Of a stretch of 64,000 nucleotides of DNA, positions 23,601 to 31,500 are shown one piece after another. The DNA is from Arbacia lixula (taxonomy: Eukaryota; Echinodermata; Echinoidea; Arbacioida; Arbaciidae): contig OZ022578.1 of the NCBI GenBank assembly GCA_963669155.1, positions 13,781,940-13,845,939 on the forward strand, written 5' to 3'. The notes under the pieces were generated by a model. It ran no database searches and was not told the origin of the DNA. It saw nothing but the letters and a program-made list of their open reading frames with translations. A program made the position numbers and the translations under genes. Position 1 is the first letter of the stretch. Each line of letters begins with the position of its first letter.

Positions 23601-25540
23601 CGGCAGATACAATGTCAAGGTCGATGCGGTGGGATTTGACACAACTCTCCAAGGTGGTCATCCGGTTCAAGCAAGAGGTTGTTGCATAGCTTTCACAAAT
23701 AGTTTAGTCTTTTAACAAGGCCAAATGTACATCACCTAATTTGTTAAGCTAGACTAGACTAAAGCCTAGAAACATCAATTGTAACATACACATGAAAACG
23801 GGTCTACGGCGATGCCCTTTACACCCCTCAAGCAACTTCAGAAATGTCTAACTGTCCTCAGGGTAGACTGAAGAACACCCCTCACCAGATATTTATTATG
23901 GATAAAGTGACATGATAAATATTGACCGCCATTTCCATGATTGCTATCTCCGTTAATTAAATTTGTTGAGTAGTAGGCCTAGGGGTATATAGAACGGGAC
24001 CTGTAATCGTGACAGGGTCGCCGGGTCAAATTTAAGAATCGTCTTAACATGATATAGTCGTAGGGATCGAACGAGACAGTGACACATGATACCGCTCATG
24101 ATTGTGGGTCTAGTATACTGGATATAACCTTTAATACTAGGTACCAAAAAGTCTTCCAACTTCCAGAATCATAATTTGCCCGTCGTCCTCTCTGCCCCGG
24201 CTCAATTCACAACCCTTCATGCAGGCAAGCGATCACCTAGCCCCGAACCAGCACCATCGTTCATGCGGACTGCTTCAGGGGGAGTATTCAAGGTACAGAG
24301 CTACACTCCTTCTGCCAATGACATCCTGGTCCCATCTCGAATTCACGATCTGGCTTATTCGTCCTTCTCGTATGATGACAGCACAGTGACGCTTACCTGG
24401 ACGGCAGTGGGTGATGACTTGGACCAGGGAACAGGTACTAGTACTCACAATGTAGCTACGTCTTGCGCACACTCGCCTAGGCTCACTCGTGCCATGGACC
24501 TCTAACATTGTAGGTCCATGCTCGTACACGCTCGCAACACATAGTATATCCCTAGCTGTACATGTATCTGTAACGCCCTTGCGCATGTATATTCGTTACC
24601 CTGACGCTTATCATAGTTTGCTGTCGTATTTAGGGCCTAAGCATCTGTGCTGGTACCGCGTGACTTGAGGTAAGTCTTCATCTAAAGATATTCAAAACAA
24701 GCAGTCTAGAACAGCGATCATTTGAGATACAATACAGTTTGCCAACTTCTTTCCTATTCTCCATACAAAATATTATATTTACAGTCCTAAAAACAAAGCA
24801 AATTATTTTTCTCTTTTGAAGTTGAAACGGGAATTAGAAACTCGATCTTTTTTTCTTTTCATTCTTATACAGCATTCAAGTACGACTTGAGGTATTCTAG
24901 AAACTTCTCTGTCATACGATATGATTTTGAAAGAGGCCACGAGGTGACACAGGCTGAACTGGTATACGGAAACCTGTCTGATGTCGCTTCAGCTGGAGTC
25001 TCTGAAACTGTGGTCATTAAACTTCCTGAACGAGGAGAGGACGTCATCTACTTCTTTGGGATACGGGCTTGGGATGAGGCTGGAAATGCTGGCGATCTAT
25101 CCAACACGGTTTCTGTTTCAATACGTTTCACACCTCAAGCTTTCACAACACAAACCGAAATAGTCACAGATATAATCACACTAGAACTGACCATAGGATT
25201 AAATGCGTCTGAGCCAACCACAGATGTGGCACCGTCTACACCGAAACCAAATGAGCCAGAGCACACTACACAAGAGCCTGAGCAGACCACATCGACACCT
25301 GATGAACCGGACAACACAGCTCTTATCATTGGCGTATCATGTGTGATTGGCGTTGTTGTCATAGGGGGAGCTAGTATCACCACCGTGTTGCTCCTAAAGA
25401 AGCATAAGAAGAAGAAAAATACAGTAAACCCTATCCCACCCCCAGAGACGGCGCACTCTGCGGCAGAACCCGCGGACGTAACAGTGATTTCAGAGCCAAT
25501 GGTCCCCGTACACGTAAACCCCACATTTTCTCAGAGCTAA
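5498..25540 (+). CDS. CLCA: CLCA-family protein, copy A (predicted pseudoprotease; VWA metal site damaged), 12 exons
   Basis: Spliced exons: 5498-5662, 9566-9863, 15427-15701, 16227-16463, 17030-17251, 17766-18056, 20869-21102, 21447-21575, 22755-22902, 23540-23677, 24225-24434 and 24873-25540. They total 3015 bases (1004 residues plus stop) without a frameshift, a normal CLCA length. Order: signal peptide (about 1-21), N-terminal CLCA domain (about 22-260), VWA domain (about 310-490), beta-sandwich and Fn3-like regions (about 500-880), Thr-rich stalk, transmembrane helix (about 930-957) with KKHKKKK stop-transfer, and a short tail. CLCA proteins are secreted or membrane-anchored metalloproteases that modulate TMEM16A chloride channels. 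Here the zinc motif is RTWAY (residues 160-164), so no protease activity is expected. Tyr319 replaces the first MIDAS Asp. An in-frame TAA at 5480-5482 supports this start. A three-codon upstream ORF (5471-5482) precedes it. Confidence 0.85.
6040..6733 (-). repeat. Inverted part of a ~230-bp tandem repeat array in intron 1, unit A
   Basis: About three units read on the minus strand. They share landmarks such as TTATTGGTCAG, ATGACCATAAG-like and TGTAACATCCATAT segments with the array at 7540-9070, which lies in the opposite orientation. Short open frames here come from the repeats. Confidence 0.65.
6734..9294. mobile_element. Long-TIR element carrying an internal ~230-bp tandem array, intron 1 of copy A
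   Basis: The left end (TGCAAAAATGGTTGG at 6734-6748, continuing to about 6905) is the inverted counterpart of the right end (about 9103-9294, ending CCAACCATTTTTGCA). The two ends therefore form terminal inverted repeats of about 170-190 bases. Inside the right half (7540-9070) are about six tandem units marked by TTATTGGTCAGGAGATGACC-like segments near 7776, 8008, 8190, 8432, 8658 and 8911. No transposase frame is visible, so it is non-autonomous. It is also present in unit B. Confidence 0.65.
9566..9863 (+). CDS. CLCA: CLCA copy A exon 2: N-CLCA domain
   Basis: Residues 56-154 plus one base. Starts after TTGTGCAG with [14 protein letters not shown] and contains [17 protein letters not shown] and [16 protein letters not shown], hallmarks of the conserved N-terminal CLCA region. 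The donor CCG|GTGAGT gives phase 1. One residue differs from copy B (Gly/Ser in NGD[G/S]SDGSDEP). Confidence 0.9.
9864..11640. other. First part of intron 2, copy A: no gene or element recognised
   Basis: A poly-C run near 9890-9908 and a G-run near 9971 differ in length from unit B. The remainder is unremarkable AT-rich intron. The homologous stretch in unit B is interrupted by a 1.2-kb insertion (48495-49659), for which 10508-10520 is the uninterrupted site. Confidence 0.6.
11641..11649. repeat. Left target-site duplication of RTE insertion
   Basis: ATTGGACAG is repeated at 14871-14879 and occurs once in the empty homologous site in unit B (TTTATTGGACAGTAAGTGG at about 50778-50796). Confidence 0.9.
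11650..14870 (+). mobile_element. RTE-clade non-LTR retrotransposon, near-complete, inserted only in copy A
   Basis: A 3.2-kb element inside CLCA intron 2. It encodes one endonuclease-reverse transcriptase frame running from about 11787 to 14861. The apurinic endonuclease part shows [24 protein letters not shown] and VGSDHRMV. The RT palm shows [25 protein letters not shown] and FADDIVI (14129-14140). The C-terminal part has [11 protein letters not shown] and [11 protein letters not shown]. The frame is interrupted only by single-codon stops: TAG at 12390-12392 and TAA at 14052-14054. A short in-frame gap near 14445-14465 (CLK directly before YASETW) suggests a small internal deletion. The 5' end is a doubled GTCAGGTTAG motif and the 3' end an AAGAAGAAGA tail, typical of RTE elements. 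As it stands it cannot make full-length protein. Confidence 0.92.
14871..14879. repeat. Right target-site duplication of RTE insertion
   Basis: ATTGGACAG, an exact repeat of 11641-11649, directly after the AAGAAGAAGA tail. Confidence 0.9.
14880..15060 (+). mobile_element. tRNA-headed SINE, copy A intron 2
   Basis: GGTGCAGTGG (14896-14905) fits a pol III A box and GGGTTCGAACCC (about 14939-14950) a B box. AGTGGAA and TGCCACT can form most of an acceptor-like stem. The T-arm pairing is imperfect and extra bases separate it from the acceptor strand, so this is not a functional tRNA gene. The body that follows (CTTGTGTTTCTAAGCAA, TTATCCACATGGCTGCT) matches a second copy near 18685-18757, which supports a dispersed SINE family. 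Unit B has the same insertion at 50787-50955. Confidence 0.55.
15427..15701 (+). CDS. CLCA: CLCA copy A exon 3: metallohydrolase-like motif region
   Basis: Residues 155-246. The acceptor ATTCAG joins in phase 1 to give [21 protein letters not shown]. Active CLCA proteins have HEWAHxRWGxFDE here. Both His, the catalytic Glu and the downstream Asp are replaced (Arg160, Thr161, Tyr164, Lys171) while the surrounding W-A and RWG residues are kept. The rest is Cys-rich and ends in [12 protein letters not shown]. The donor TCA|GTGAGT is phase 0. Four residues differ from copy B. Confidence 0.9.
16227..16463 (+). CDS. CLCA: CLCA copy A exon 4: end of N-CLCA domain and first MIDAS strand
   Basis: Residues 247-325. 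IDEFCDDD and APNLMNQYC are family-typical. It ends in [11 protein letters not shown], where VWA domains have D-x-S-x-S. The first position is Tyr (TAT) here and Asp (GAT) in copy B. The donor AGG|GTGAGA is phase 0. Nine residues differ from copy B. Confidence 0.9.
17030..17251 (+). CDS. CLCA: CLCA copy A exon 5: VWA core (MIDAS Thr)
   Basis: Residues 326-399, phase 0 at both ends. [11 protein letters not shown] starts helix 1 of the VWA fold. [12 protein letters not shown] carries the MIDAS Thr (388). Nineteen of 74 residues differ from copy B, the most of any exon. Confidence 0.88.
17766..18056 (+). CDS. CLCA: CLCA copy A exon 6: VWA C-terminal half (MIDAS Asp)
   Basis: Residues 400-496. 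[13 protein letters not shown] holds the late MIDAS Asp (415). [19 protein letters not shown] and GKSFTC follow the VWA strand-helix pattern. Phase 0 at both ends; nine residues differ from copy B. Confidence 0.9.
18645..18760 (+). mobile_element. Diverged SINE body, intron 6 of copy A
   Basis: CACTTGTGTCCTTTAGCAAG and TTATCCACATAGCTGCTC parallel the body of the SINE at 14880. The tRNA-like head is too decayed to place its boxes. A copy at the same intron position in unit B is at 57103-57222. Confidence 0.5.
18942..18946. repeat. Left target-site duplication of TIR element
   Basis: TAATA, repeated at 20821-20825. The homologous site in copy B (about 57405-57420, AGCTAAAATATTAATCAC) has no insertion. 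Confidence 0.6.
18947..20820. mobile_element. 1.87-kb non-autonomous DNA transposon with 26-bp TIRs, only in copy A (intron 6)
   Basis: The left end TCAAGGATGTTTAAGCACATG is exactly inverted at the right end, and the match continues to 26 bases with one mismatch. TAATA flanks both sides and copy B has the uninterrupted site. The longest internal frames (71-111 codons) show no transposase motif. A 59-bp minisatellite lies inside. I do not assign a superfamily. Confidence 0.8.
19440..19712. repeat. ~59-bp minisatellite within the TIR element
   Basis: About five units marked by GAGCAGCGGTAAGTCGTGCC-like cores at about 19452, 19511, 19570, 19614 and 19671, rich in GACGATGA. Spacing is 59, 59, 44 and 57. 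Confidence 0.75.
20869..21102 (+). CDS. CLCA: CLCA copy A exon 7: post-VWA beta domain
   Basis: Residues 497-574. Follows TTTGCAG; includes [18 protein letters not shown] and [11 protein letters not shown]. The only donor that keeps the frame into exon 8 is GCGCAG|GCAGGT, a GC-AG intron, and copy B has the same one. Four residues differ from copy B. Confidence 0.85.
21447..21575 (+). CDS. CLCA: CLCA copy A exon 8
   Basis: Residues 575-617, phase 0 at both ends. [11 protein letters not shown] corresponds to the PGxWxxxL strand that follows the VWA-associated domain in CLCA. Four residues differ from copy B. Confidence 0.85.
22755..22902 (+). CDS. CLCA: CLCA copy A exon 9
   Basis: Residues 618-666 plus one base. 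[23 protein letters not shown] is typical of the CLCA beta-sandwich, and QLLDNGAG spans the splice into exon 10. Donor GCAG|GTAAAA, phase 1. Four residues differ from copy B. Confidence 0.87.
23540..23677 (+). CDS. CLCA: CLCA copy A exon 10
   Basis: Residues 667-712. [18 protein letters not shown] and NGRYNVKV match the family's DGxYS segment. The donor AGAG|GTTGTT is weak but keeps phase 1. The protein sequence is identical in copy B with only silent changes. Confidence 0.8.
24225..24434 (+). CDS. CLCA: CLCA copy A exon 11: start of Fn3-like domain
   Basis: Residues 713-782. The chosen acceptor CATGCAG|GCAAGCG keeps phase 1; an upstream TTCCAG would run into a stop. [12 protein letters not shown] and [12 protein letters not shown], then [15 protein letters not shown], follow the CLCA pattern (S-SGGSF, WTAPGDD-D-G). 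Four residues differ from copy B. Confidence 0.75.
24873..25540 (+). CDS. CLCA: CLCA copy A exon 12: Fn3-like end, short stalk, transmembrane helix, tail
   Basis: Begins [18 protein letters not shown] and contains [21 protein letters not shown]. The stalk has a single 14-residue unit ([14 protein letters not shown], 25187-25228) and Pro/Glu/Thr-rich text. The hydrophobic segment [16 protein letters not shown] runs on through SITTVLLL to KKHKKKK. The stop is TAA at 25538-25540. Confidence 0.9.
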
Positions 25541-25589
25541 ATTGGACATGTCATATCGAGTTCCAGCTATGGGTGTTTCTGGATATACA

Positions 25590-25595
25590 AATAAA
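25590..25595 (+). terminator. Candidate polyadenylation signal AATAAA, copy A
   Basis: AATAAA about 50 bases after the stop codon. The corresponding position in copy B reads ACAAATCAATCG, without the hexamer. Confidence 0.4.
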
Positions 25596-25869
25596 TCAAT
25601 TAAAAGCAAGGTACATACTGATAAATTAGCTGTACTCTTGTGAAACAGGTCCAAGTATTGTTTGTAATTTCTTAGGATCACAAGGCGGAATCATCTTGAA
25701 ACAATGTAGTCCTTTATTTCGAACAGCAAAACGTTTCTGCCGCTAGGTTTTCCACTAAATGCCTCATAACTTTAAGACAGTCACTAAAATGTAAAAACTG
25801 GGTATCATTTTTGATGAGATTATCTTCACCATTTCATTTCAAAAGGAAGTTGTATCCTGTCATCTTGAA

Positions 25870-26290
25870 GCGTACCATAATTCAACTTCCACTCAGTCGA
25901 TAAGTATGCATCCGCGTCTTTGCTAGGGGCATGTAGTTGCCATTGATAATTTCGCTGAAAACTTGAAGGTTTGGTTGACAATGGACCATTGACTTCCTAT
26001 GCATAATGAGCCTATTCAACATCCAATATTTGCACACACAAACGAATCTTTTTTTGCCATGTTTTGCCAAGTTTGGCAAAGTTTTTTGACCTCTGACCTC
26101 TTACTTCTTTGATTTCTTAATGTAGTCTTCCATTGTTGTATGAAGTTTAAGATTGGATTAATTAGAAATTCATTTTTTTGGAAAAAGATGTGAACATTTT
26201 TAAAGTAAATTTTAGGGAAAGGTCATTGACCTTTGAACTTTCAGGAAATTTACAAAAAAAATTCACATGTGATCCATCTTTTTAACATAA
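25870..26290 (-). mobile_element. Diverged, truncated copy of the hairpin-ended AGGTCA-rich repeat
   Basis: CAGTCGATAAGTATGCATCCGC and then TGACCTCTGACCTC and TGACCTTTGAACTTTCAGG match the end and body of the repeats at 52451-53799 and 55808-56944. The distal end is missing. Confidence 0.6.
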
Positions 26291-26606
26291 TTGGTTGCAA
26301 TTGCATCGTTGGATTTTGGTTCATTTTGAAAACCTCATTTTTTGTACAATTTCTTGCTCTGTCAATACTTTTTTTGTGCTCTTTTGCTTTTGCTGTGCTT
26401 CAGAGAATTTGATAATTTTCGCGAAAGGGAATCGTTACATTGAATTCCTTATTTGTGTTTTAATGGAACGGGCTGTTCAGGCATAACTTTATCAATACTT
26501 TCATGATAATGCTATATAATCAGGTTGTAGACTGATGCATTGAACTCAAACACGTGTTACTAATATTTCAGAATATATTTTGCGTAATATGAATTCTGGT
26601 AATATT

Positions 26607-27842
26607 ACAGGTGCATCTTGTTTTTACTTGCGAAAAACATTCGATGTCATTTCTCATGCTCGCCTTTTAAAAAAGAACTATCGCTGTATGGAATACGCAA
26701 TTTTGAATTAGAATGGTTTAAATCTTATATTACTGATCGATTGCCTTGTGTTTCAATAGAAGGAACATTGAGCAAGTACTTAAAGGTGAAAGTTGGTGTT
26801 CCTCAAGGTTCGACTCTAGGATCCCTCATGTTCGGTATATTTATTAATGACATATCTAATTTATTGTTAGATGAATCCTGTACATTTTCTTCATACGCAG
26901 ATGACACAGCTATCTTTTGTACAGATAAGAATATTCATGATGTTCAATTGAAGCTCCAGTCACAATTTGTTACCATCACTAAATGGCTTCAATGTAATGA
27001 AAAGGCGAAAAATATGCTGTTTGGTTCAAACAGTACATTAACAGGTAAAAATTCGTCAATAATGTACAAAAATGATATCATTGAACATGTCAACGAATTT
27101 GAATATATTGGTGTTGTGTTGGACGGTAGTCTTAATTAGACTAGTTATGTTGATCATGTCAAAAAAGATGTCACAAGAAATTCGGCCTCATACGTAGAGT
27201 GAAGTGTTATTTTACCAAAGAAATAATGACAGATCTGTTTTATTATCTTATTTTACCACATATTGATTTTTCGTGTACAGTATGGGGGAGCTGTGCCCAA
27301 ACACATATTTTGCGTATCCGACGATTGCAAAACAAATACGCCCGAATGGTTCTTGACATGGATTTATTCACATCAGCAAGTTTTCTATCAAGTACTTTGA
27401 ATTGGCAATCAGTGAAACAAAGAATCCAGTATCAACAAACGGTAGTTGATGTTAACTATACAACCCGTTACGCAACCCGCAGCCCATTATTTTTTCCCCA
27501 CACCAAGAACTTAATACATGAAAAGATCAATCTCCTATTGAGGTAGTAAACTCCTAACAGCCTCCCAATCACTGTTCGCTGTTGTAATACTCTCACAGAA
27601 TTTAAATCAGAAGTGGGTAGTAAAGGCTACACTTAGGCACTGTGCGTTAGGGGGGGGGGGATCACTCACTCTTTTTTTCTTCAAAATTGATGTGTTTTTT
27701 CTTATTCATTGCTATTGTTATTGTTGTTTTTGTATCAATTGTATTTGAATGTTACATTTTTTGGAATGTTTATATGATTTTTTTATCATAGGGCTCCCCG
27801 AGACTGAAAGGACTACCCTGACTAAATAAAAAGGGAAATTAA
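26607..27842 (+). mobile_element. Degenerate LINE (jockey/CR1-like) reverse transcriptase remnant with 3' tail
   Basis: RT palm signatures VGVPQGSTLGSLMF and SYADDTAIF are intact in the frame from 26618. A frameshift lies near 26670 between the upstream RKTFD-like segment and LSLYGIR, a stop follows DGSLN at 27137-27139, and a further shift leads into 27199-27546 with LILPHIDFSCTVWG. A 3' UTR-like stretch ends in GACTAAATAAA and poly-A near 27842. Non-functional. Confidence 0.8.
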
Positions 27843-27949
27843 AAAAAAAAGGTATCAAAGAAAGGAAAAGTATCAAAACACATCATTGATCGTTTTCCAT
27901 GAGCATTCGATTGGAAGCAATGGACTTTTGGTATTACTTAAGATCTATT

Positions 27950-28105
27950 TATTCATATTGTTAAATTGTTTAATATTTTCTTTCAGTAACGATGGTCATT
28001 TTCCCGTTGCAAACATTTAAGGGAAATTCCAGACAGAATAATAAGTTTTTATTATTGTTTATGTTGTGACGTCACGTTAGCGATACTCTCCAACATTGAA
28101 CACTA
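27950..28105 (+). repeat. Left copy of direct repeat flanking a 6.2-kb composite
   Basis: Resembles 34305-34460 in the same orientation (for example TTTCTTTCAGTAACGATGG, GTTGTGACGTCACGTTAG). It includes a palindromic TGACGTCA. Confidence 0.75.
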
Positions 28106-28149
28106 TTTTTTGTTGAATGTTACATATTTTGCAATGCTTATGTGTTTTT

Positions 28150-28297
28150 TTTATCATAGGGCTCCTCGAGACTGAAATGACTACCCTGACTAAATAAAAC
28201 GTGAAATTAAAAAAAAGGTATCAAAACACTTAATTTATTTTCATATATGAGCATTCGATTGGAAGAAATGGACTTTTGGTCTTATACTTAAGATCTA
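28150..28297 (+). repeat. Second copy of the LINE 3' tail and its flank
   Basis: TTATCATAGGGCTCC, CTACCCTGACTAAATAAA and then TGAGCATTCGATTGGAAG repeat 27780-27950 at a distance of about 370 bases. This suggests either a second 3'-truncated insertion or a local duplication. Confidence 0.7.
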
Positions 28298-28299
28298 AA

Positions 28300-28490
28300 C
28301 ACAACAAAAAAAAGTAAGCCCCCCCCCCCCCCCCCAAGCAAAATAGTATAACTTTTGATCGAAAAGGTCTTGAGCAATATAATTTTACAGGAATGTTCTT
28401 TAATTTATTGACTAACTTCCGTGTGAAAAATCGTATTAATCCACGCATTAAATGCAAAATTGTCACTTTTCAAAAGTCACAAGGGTAATT
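28300..28490. repeat. Left arm of long inverted repeat
   Basis: Reverse-complementary to 34085-34310, including TTGTGACTTTTGAAAAGTGAC, CACGGAAGTTAGTCAATAA and a C-run / G-run counterpart. Confidence 0.8.
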
Positions 28491-28965
28491 TTGAGATTCT
28501 ATCATATGAATTTTTAATGAATTCCATTTCTGGCGCATAATTTATGTCCTTTCGTTGTTTATCATTCATCTCTGGATGCACTAACACCTATCCCGACATT
28601 TAATCCAATGTTTTGGTTGAGTGAGCACCGTTTAACTCTTTGTACGTTTCGTTCGCTTCAATGCACAACCGTGGACACGTTTCGTTCGCAATTTTGCACA
28701 GAACACACGTAGGTGAATGGAAATGGAAATATGTGCGTACTGCGAACCGTACCACTGCTCGGTACTATTGCTCGCGATCGTCACTGCAGTAAGCTTTCCG
28801 CTCGTTCGCGTTGCAGCATAGGGTTACATAGAAGATTTCGGAGAATTTTGATCATTTTGTTTCGGTATTTTTCCATCTTGTACAGTACAGTACAGAAGAA
28901 AATCACACAAGTTCCTTGTTATTGTACAGTGATTATGTGGGTGCGTGTACATGTACGCATTGTAG
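28491..28965. other. Intergenic stretch, nothing recognised
   Basis: Short chance frames only. TTTCGTTCGC occurs twice (about 28646 and 28679). Confidence 0.4.
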
Positions 28966-29285
28966 GCGATCTCTTTGTATTACAACACAAAGAGCTCCTA
29001 GAGTCCTAACCAAGCCAAATTCTTGGCCATACAGGCTTTTCTATGCACATCCTGTATCGAACTTTCTTCTTTTCAAAACTTATTGATTTTGATATCAATA
29101 GAAAGGTCATGGTCTTAGTGGGTGCGTGGGTGCGATTTCTTTGTATTACAACACAAAGAGCTCCTAGAGTCCTAATCAAGCCAAATTCTTGGCCATACAG
29201 GCAATTCTATGCACTTCCTGCATCGAACTTTCTTCTTTTCAAAACTTAGTGATTTTGATATCAATAGAAAGGTCATGGTCTTAGC
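28966..29285. repeat. Two-unit tandem repeat, period 166 bp
   Basis: TTTGTATTACAACACAAAG and AAAGGTCATGGTCTTAG recur exactly 166 bases apart, with few differences between the units. Confidence 0.85.
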
Positions 29286-29589
29286 AAAATAACTGTAATA
29301 ATTTCCCTGCAATTTACAGCAAATGAAGAGTCCAACATATCATTTACATTAGCACTACTGAAAACATTTACATTTTTTTTCAAATGTTCTGCACAAGTAA
29401 AGCCCTGTGATACAGTAGCTCCTCAACTGCCAGACAAAATACATATGAGTGGAAAGCCCATGAAATTCTCTATGTTTTATATGTACACTATTTTTCCTCA
29501 CGACAATCTAATAAAAAGTTATAGCCCTTGAAAACTACTACTCCGACAAGAGTTCATTGGAATATGCGCACACTCAAATTATAGACTGT

Positions 29590-30660
29590 GGGCTACCTAG
29601 ACCCCCACCCCCCCCCCCCCCCCCCCCCTTAGCCACAATTTTCTTTTCGGTTTTTATCTTAGCCAGGACCCTCAGCTATCAGAATCTGCCTGTTTGCCAT
29701 TGTGCTGGTGGTGGGTGTGGCCTACAGAGCCGTTGCCATGGGAACGCATCAGTGAAATATTGGAATTTTAGAAATTGCCATCCTCCTCTCAAATTTTAAC
29801 ATAAAAATACGAAATTAGTGTCTAACTATACATTTTACAAGTTGCCCAGTTGATTCTGATATGAATCTAAGCCAGTTAAGGACAAGATCATGCATAAAAA
29901 TGGTTATTGCCTTCGAAACGATCAGAAAAAGGGCATTTTCTTTTAGTTAACAATTCAAATATATGTTAATAGCCAATTCAAAGCCAAATCCCCGCTTCTA
30001 AAAGTGTGAATATTAAGATATCAAAGTCATATCAATGAAGACTGAGGTATTTCTAAGTGCAAACAGTCATGCATAAGAGCACCGTTGCTATGACAACACC
30101 ATGGTTCAAGAAATACTGAAATTACAGAAAAAAATAAGAAATTGCCACATATATTTATCATATGGCAACCTAAAAACACAAAATTAGTGTTCAAGTATAC
30201 ATTCATTAACGTGCCCAGTTGATTCAGATTGGAATTTAAGTTATAACAGATCACGATGATGCCAAAAAATGTTAGTTGCCATGGAAACGATATGAACCAA
30301 AAAGGCAATTTTGTTAGAAAACCATTCAAATTATGTAAATACACAGCAAAAAACCTAACCCTAGTTTATAGTTTAATGAATATTTAGATGGCAGAATAGT
30401 AGCAATCAGGCTTGAGTCATTTCTAAGTGATAACTGTCACTTATAAGATGACTGTTGCTATGACAATACCATGGTACTGAAAATATTGAACTTTCAGAAA
30501 TATAAGAAAGTGCCATATATTTCTCAAATGGTAACATAAAAACACAATACTAGCGTCTAAGCATACATTTTGCAAGGTGCAGTTCACGGTCAAAATATGT
30601 GTATTTCTATCATGGTAATGATCCGAAAAAAGGGTGATTTTAGTGCAAAAAGGTAGCACA
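29590..30660 (+). repeat. X-box-containing ~183-bp satellite array, arm 1
   Basis: About six diverged units, each centred on a 14-base near-palindrome: GTTGCCATGGGAAC (29732), GTTGCTATGACAAC (30084), GTTGCCATGGAAAC (30275) and GTTGCTATGACAAT (30454), with decayed versions near 29902 and 30600. Spacing is 170-191. The outer end carries a long C-run followed by TTAGCCACAATTT. It runs opposite to the array at 31500-33820. Confidence 0.75.
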
Positions 30661-31500
30661 AAACTTAATGCCAGTTTGCAGTATTATGATGACATATATT
30701 TTCAAATGATATGAATCAATATTATTGAATTCTTAGGTGTTTATGGTCATTCCTATTTTTAATCAATGTGAACTACTTGGTTGCGCAATGTATCACTGAA
30801 ATATATACATCTCACCCACTTTAGCACCAAAAGACACACTGAAAGTGTGTAGAGCTATGAATTCCAAGCTTTCCAGGCGAATGCCTTCACGATTTGTTGT
30901 CGATTATGGTCCTGGTCATGACAAATATTGTTGCTTTAGCAAATACATAACAAAAATACGAATCAATTGAGAATTCAACCTAGGAAACATCACAGAACAT
31001 ATAAAAAGTAACAAGGTACATGTATATGACTTTTTTTAACTGTGCTTCTGATTGTACAAAAGACCCGGAAATTCAAGATTGTCAAGGTCATGCATAATTG
31101 CCAGTTACAATGTAAATAAACTGGTGCAAAACATTGAATGTATTATACCAGGATATGGTGCATTATGCTACATTTATGTTGTATACATATACATATAGTT
31201 TTATAAACTCAATAGTAAAGTGAAAACATAATACCATACAATTCAATTTTAATTGTCACCTTCATGACTGTCACCATCCACAAACTCCTCCTGCACATTG
31301 TAAAACATGTATCTTAGTATGCTGGACATCCTCATCCTGAGCATGCAACATACATTTACCATGGTGAGATACCATGACAATGGCCTAACACCAACATCCA
31401 ACATCCAGTTGAAAAGAAAACACAGATAACGAGATACATTGGCCAAGGCGATTAGAAAGCACAAGAGATGAAAGTGCGTCACATCACCTTGGCATCGCTT
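30661..31500. other. Spacer between the two opposed satellite arms
   Basis: AT-rich; no gene or repeat recognised. Confidence 0.4.

Larger units (their letters stand above)
21103..24872. other. Introns 7-11 of copy A
   Basis: This span runs from the end of exon 7 to the start of exon 12 and includes exons 8-11, listed separately. The introns are AT-rich with short A- and T-runs and a small (TA)n/(GT)n patch at 23485-23511. I see no gene, RNA or named element. Confidence 0.5.
1..26290. repeat. Proximal unit (A) of a ~38-kb tandem segmental duplication
   Basis: Base 1 aligns with base 37954 and similarity continues through the CLCA gene to the repeat remnant near 26.3 kb. From 1 to about 10.3 kb the two units differ by scattered single bases and small indels only, for example an 11-base stretch near 337-350 that unit B lacks. 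Beyond about 15.6 kb the introns are clearly diverged. Because the similarity begins at the first base, the true left edge may lie outside the window. Confidence 0.95.
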
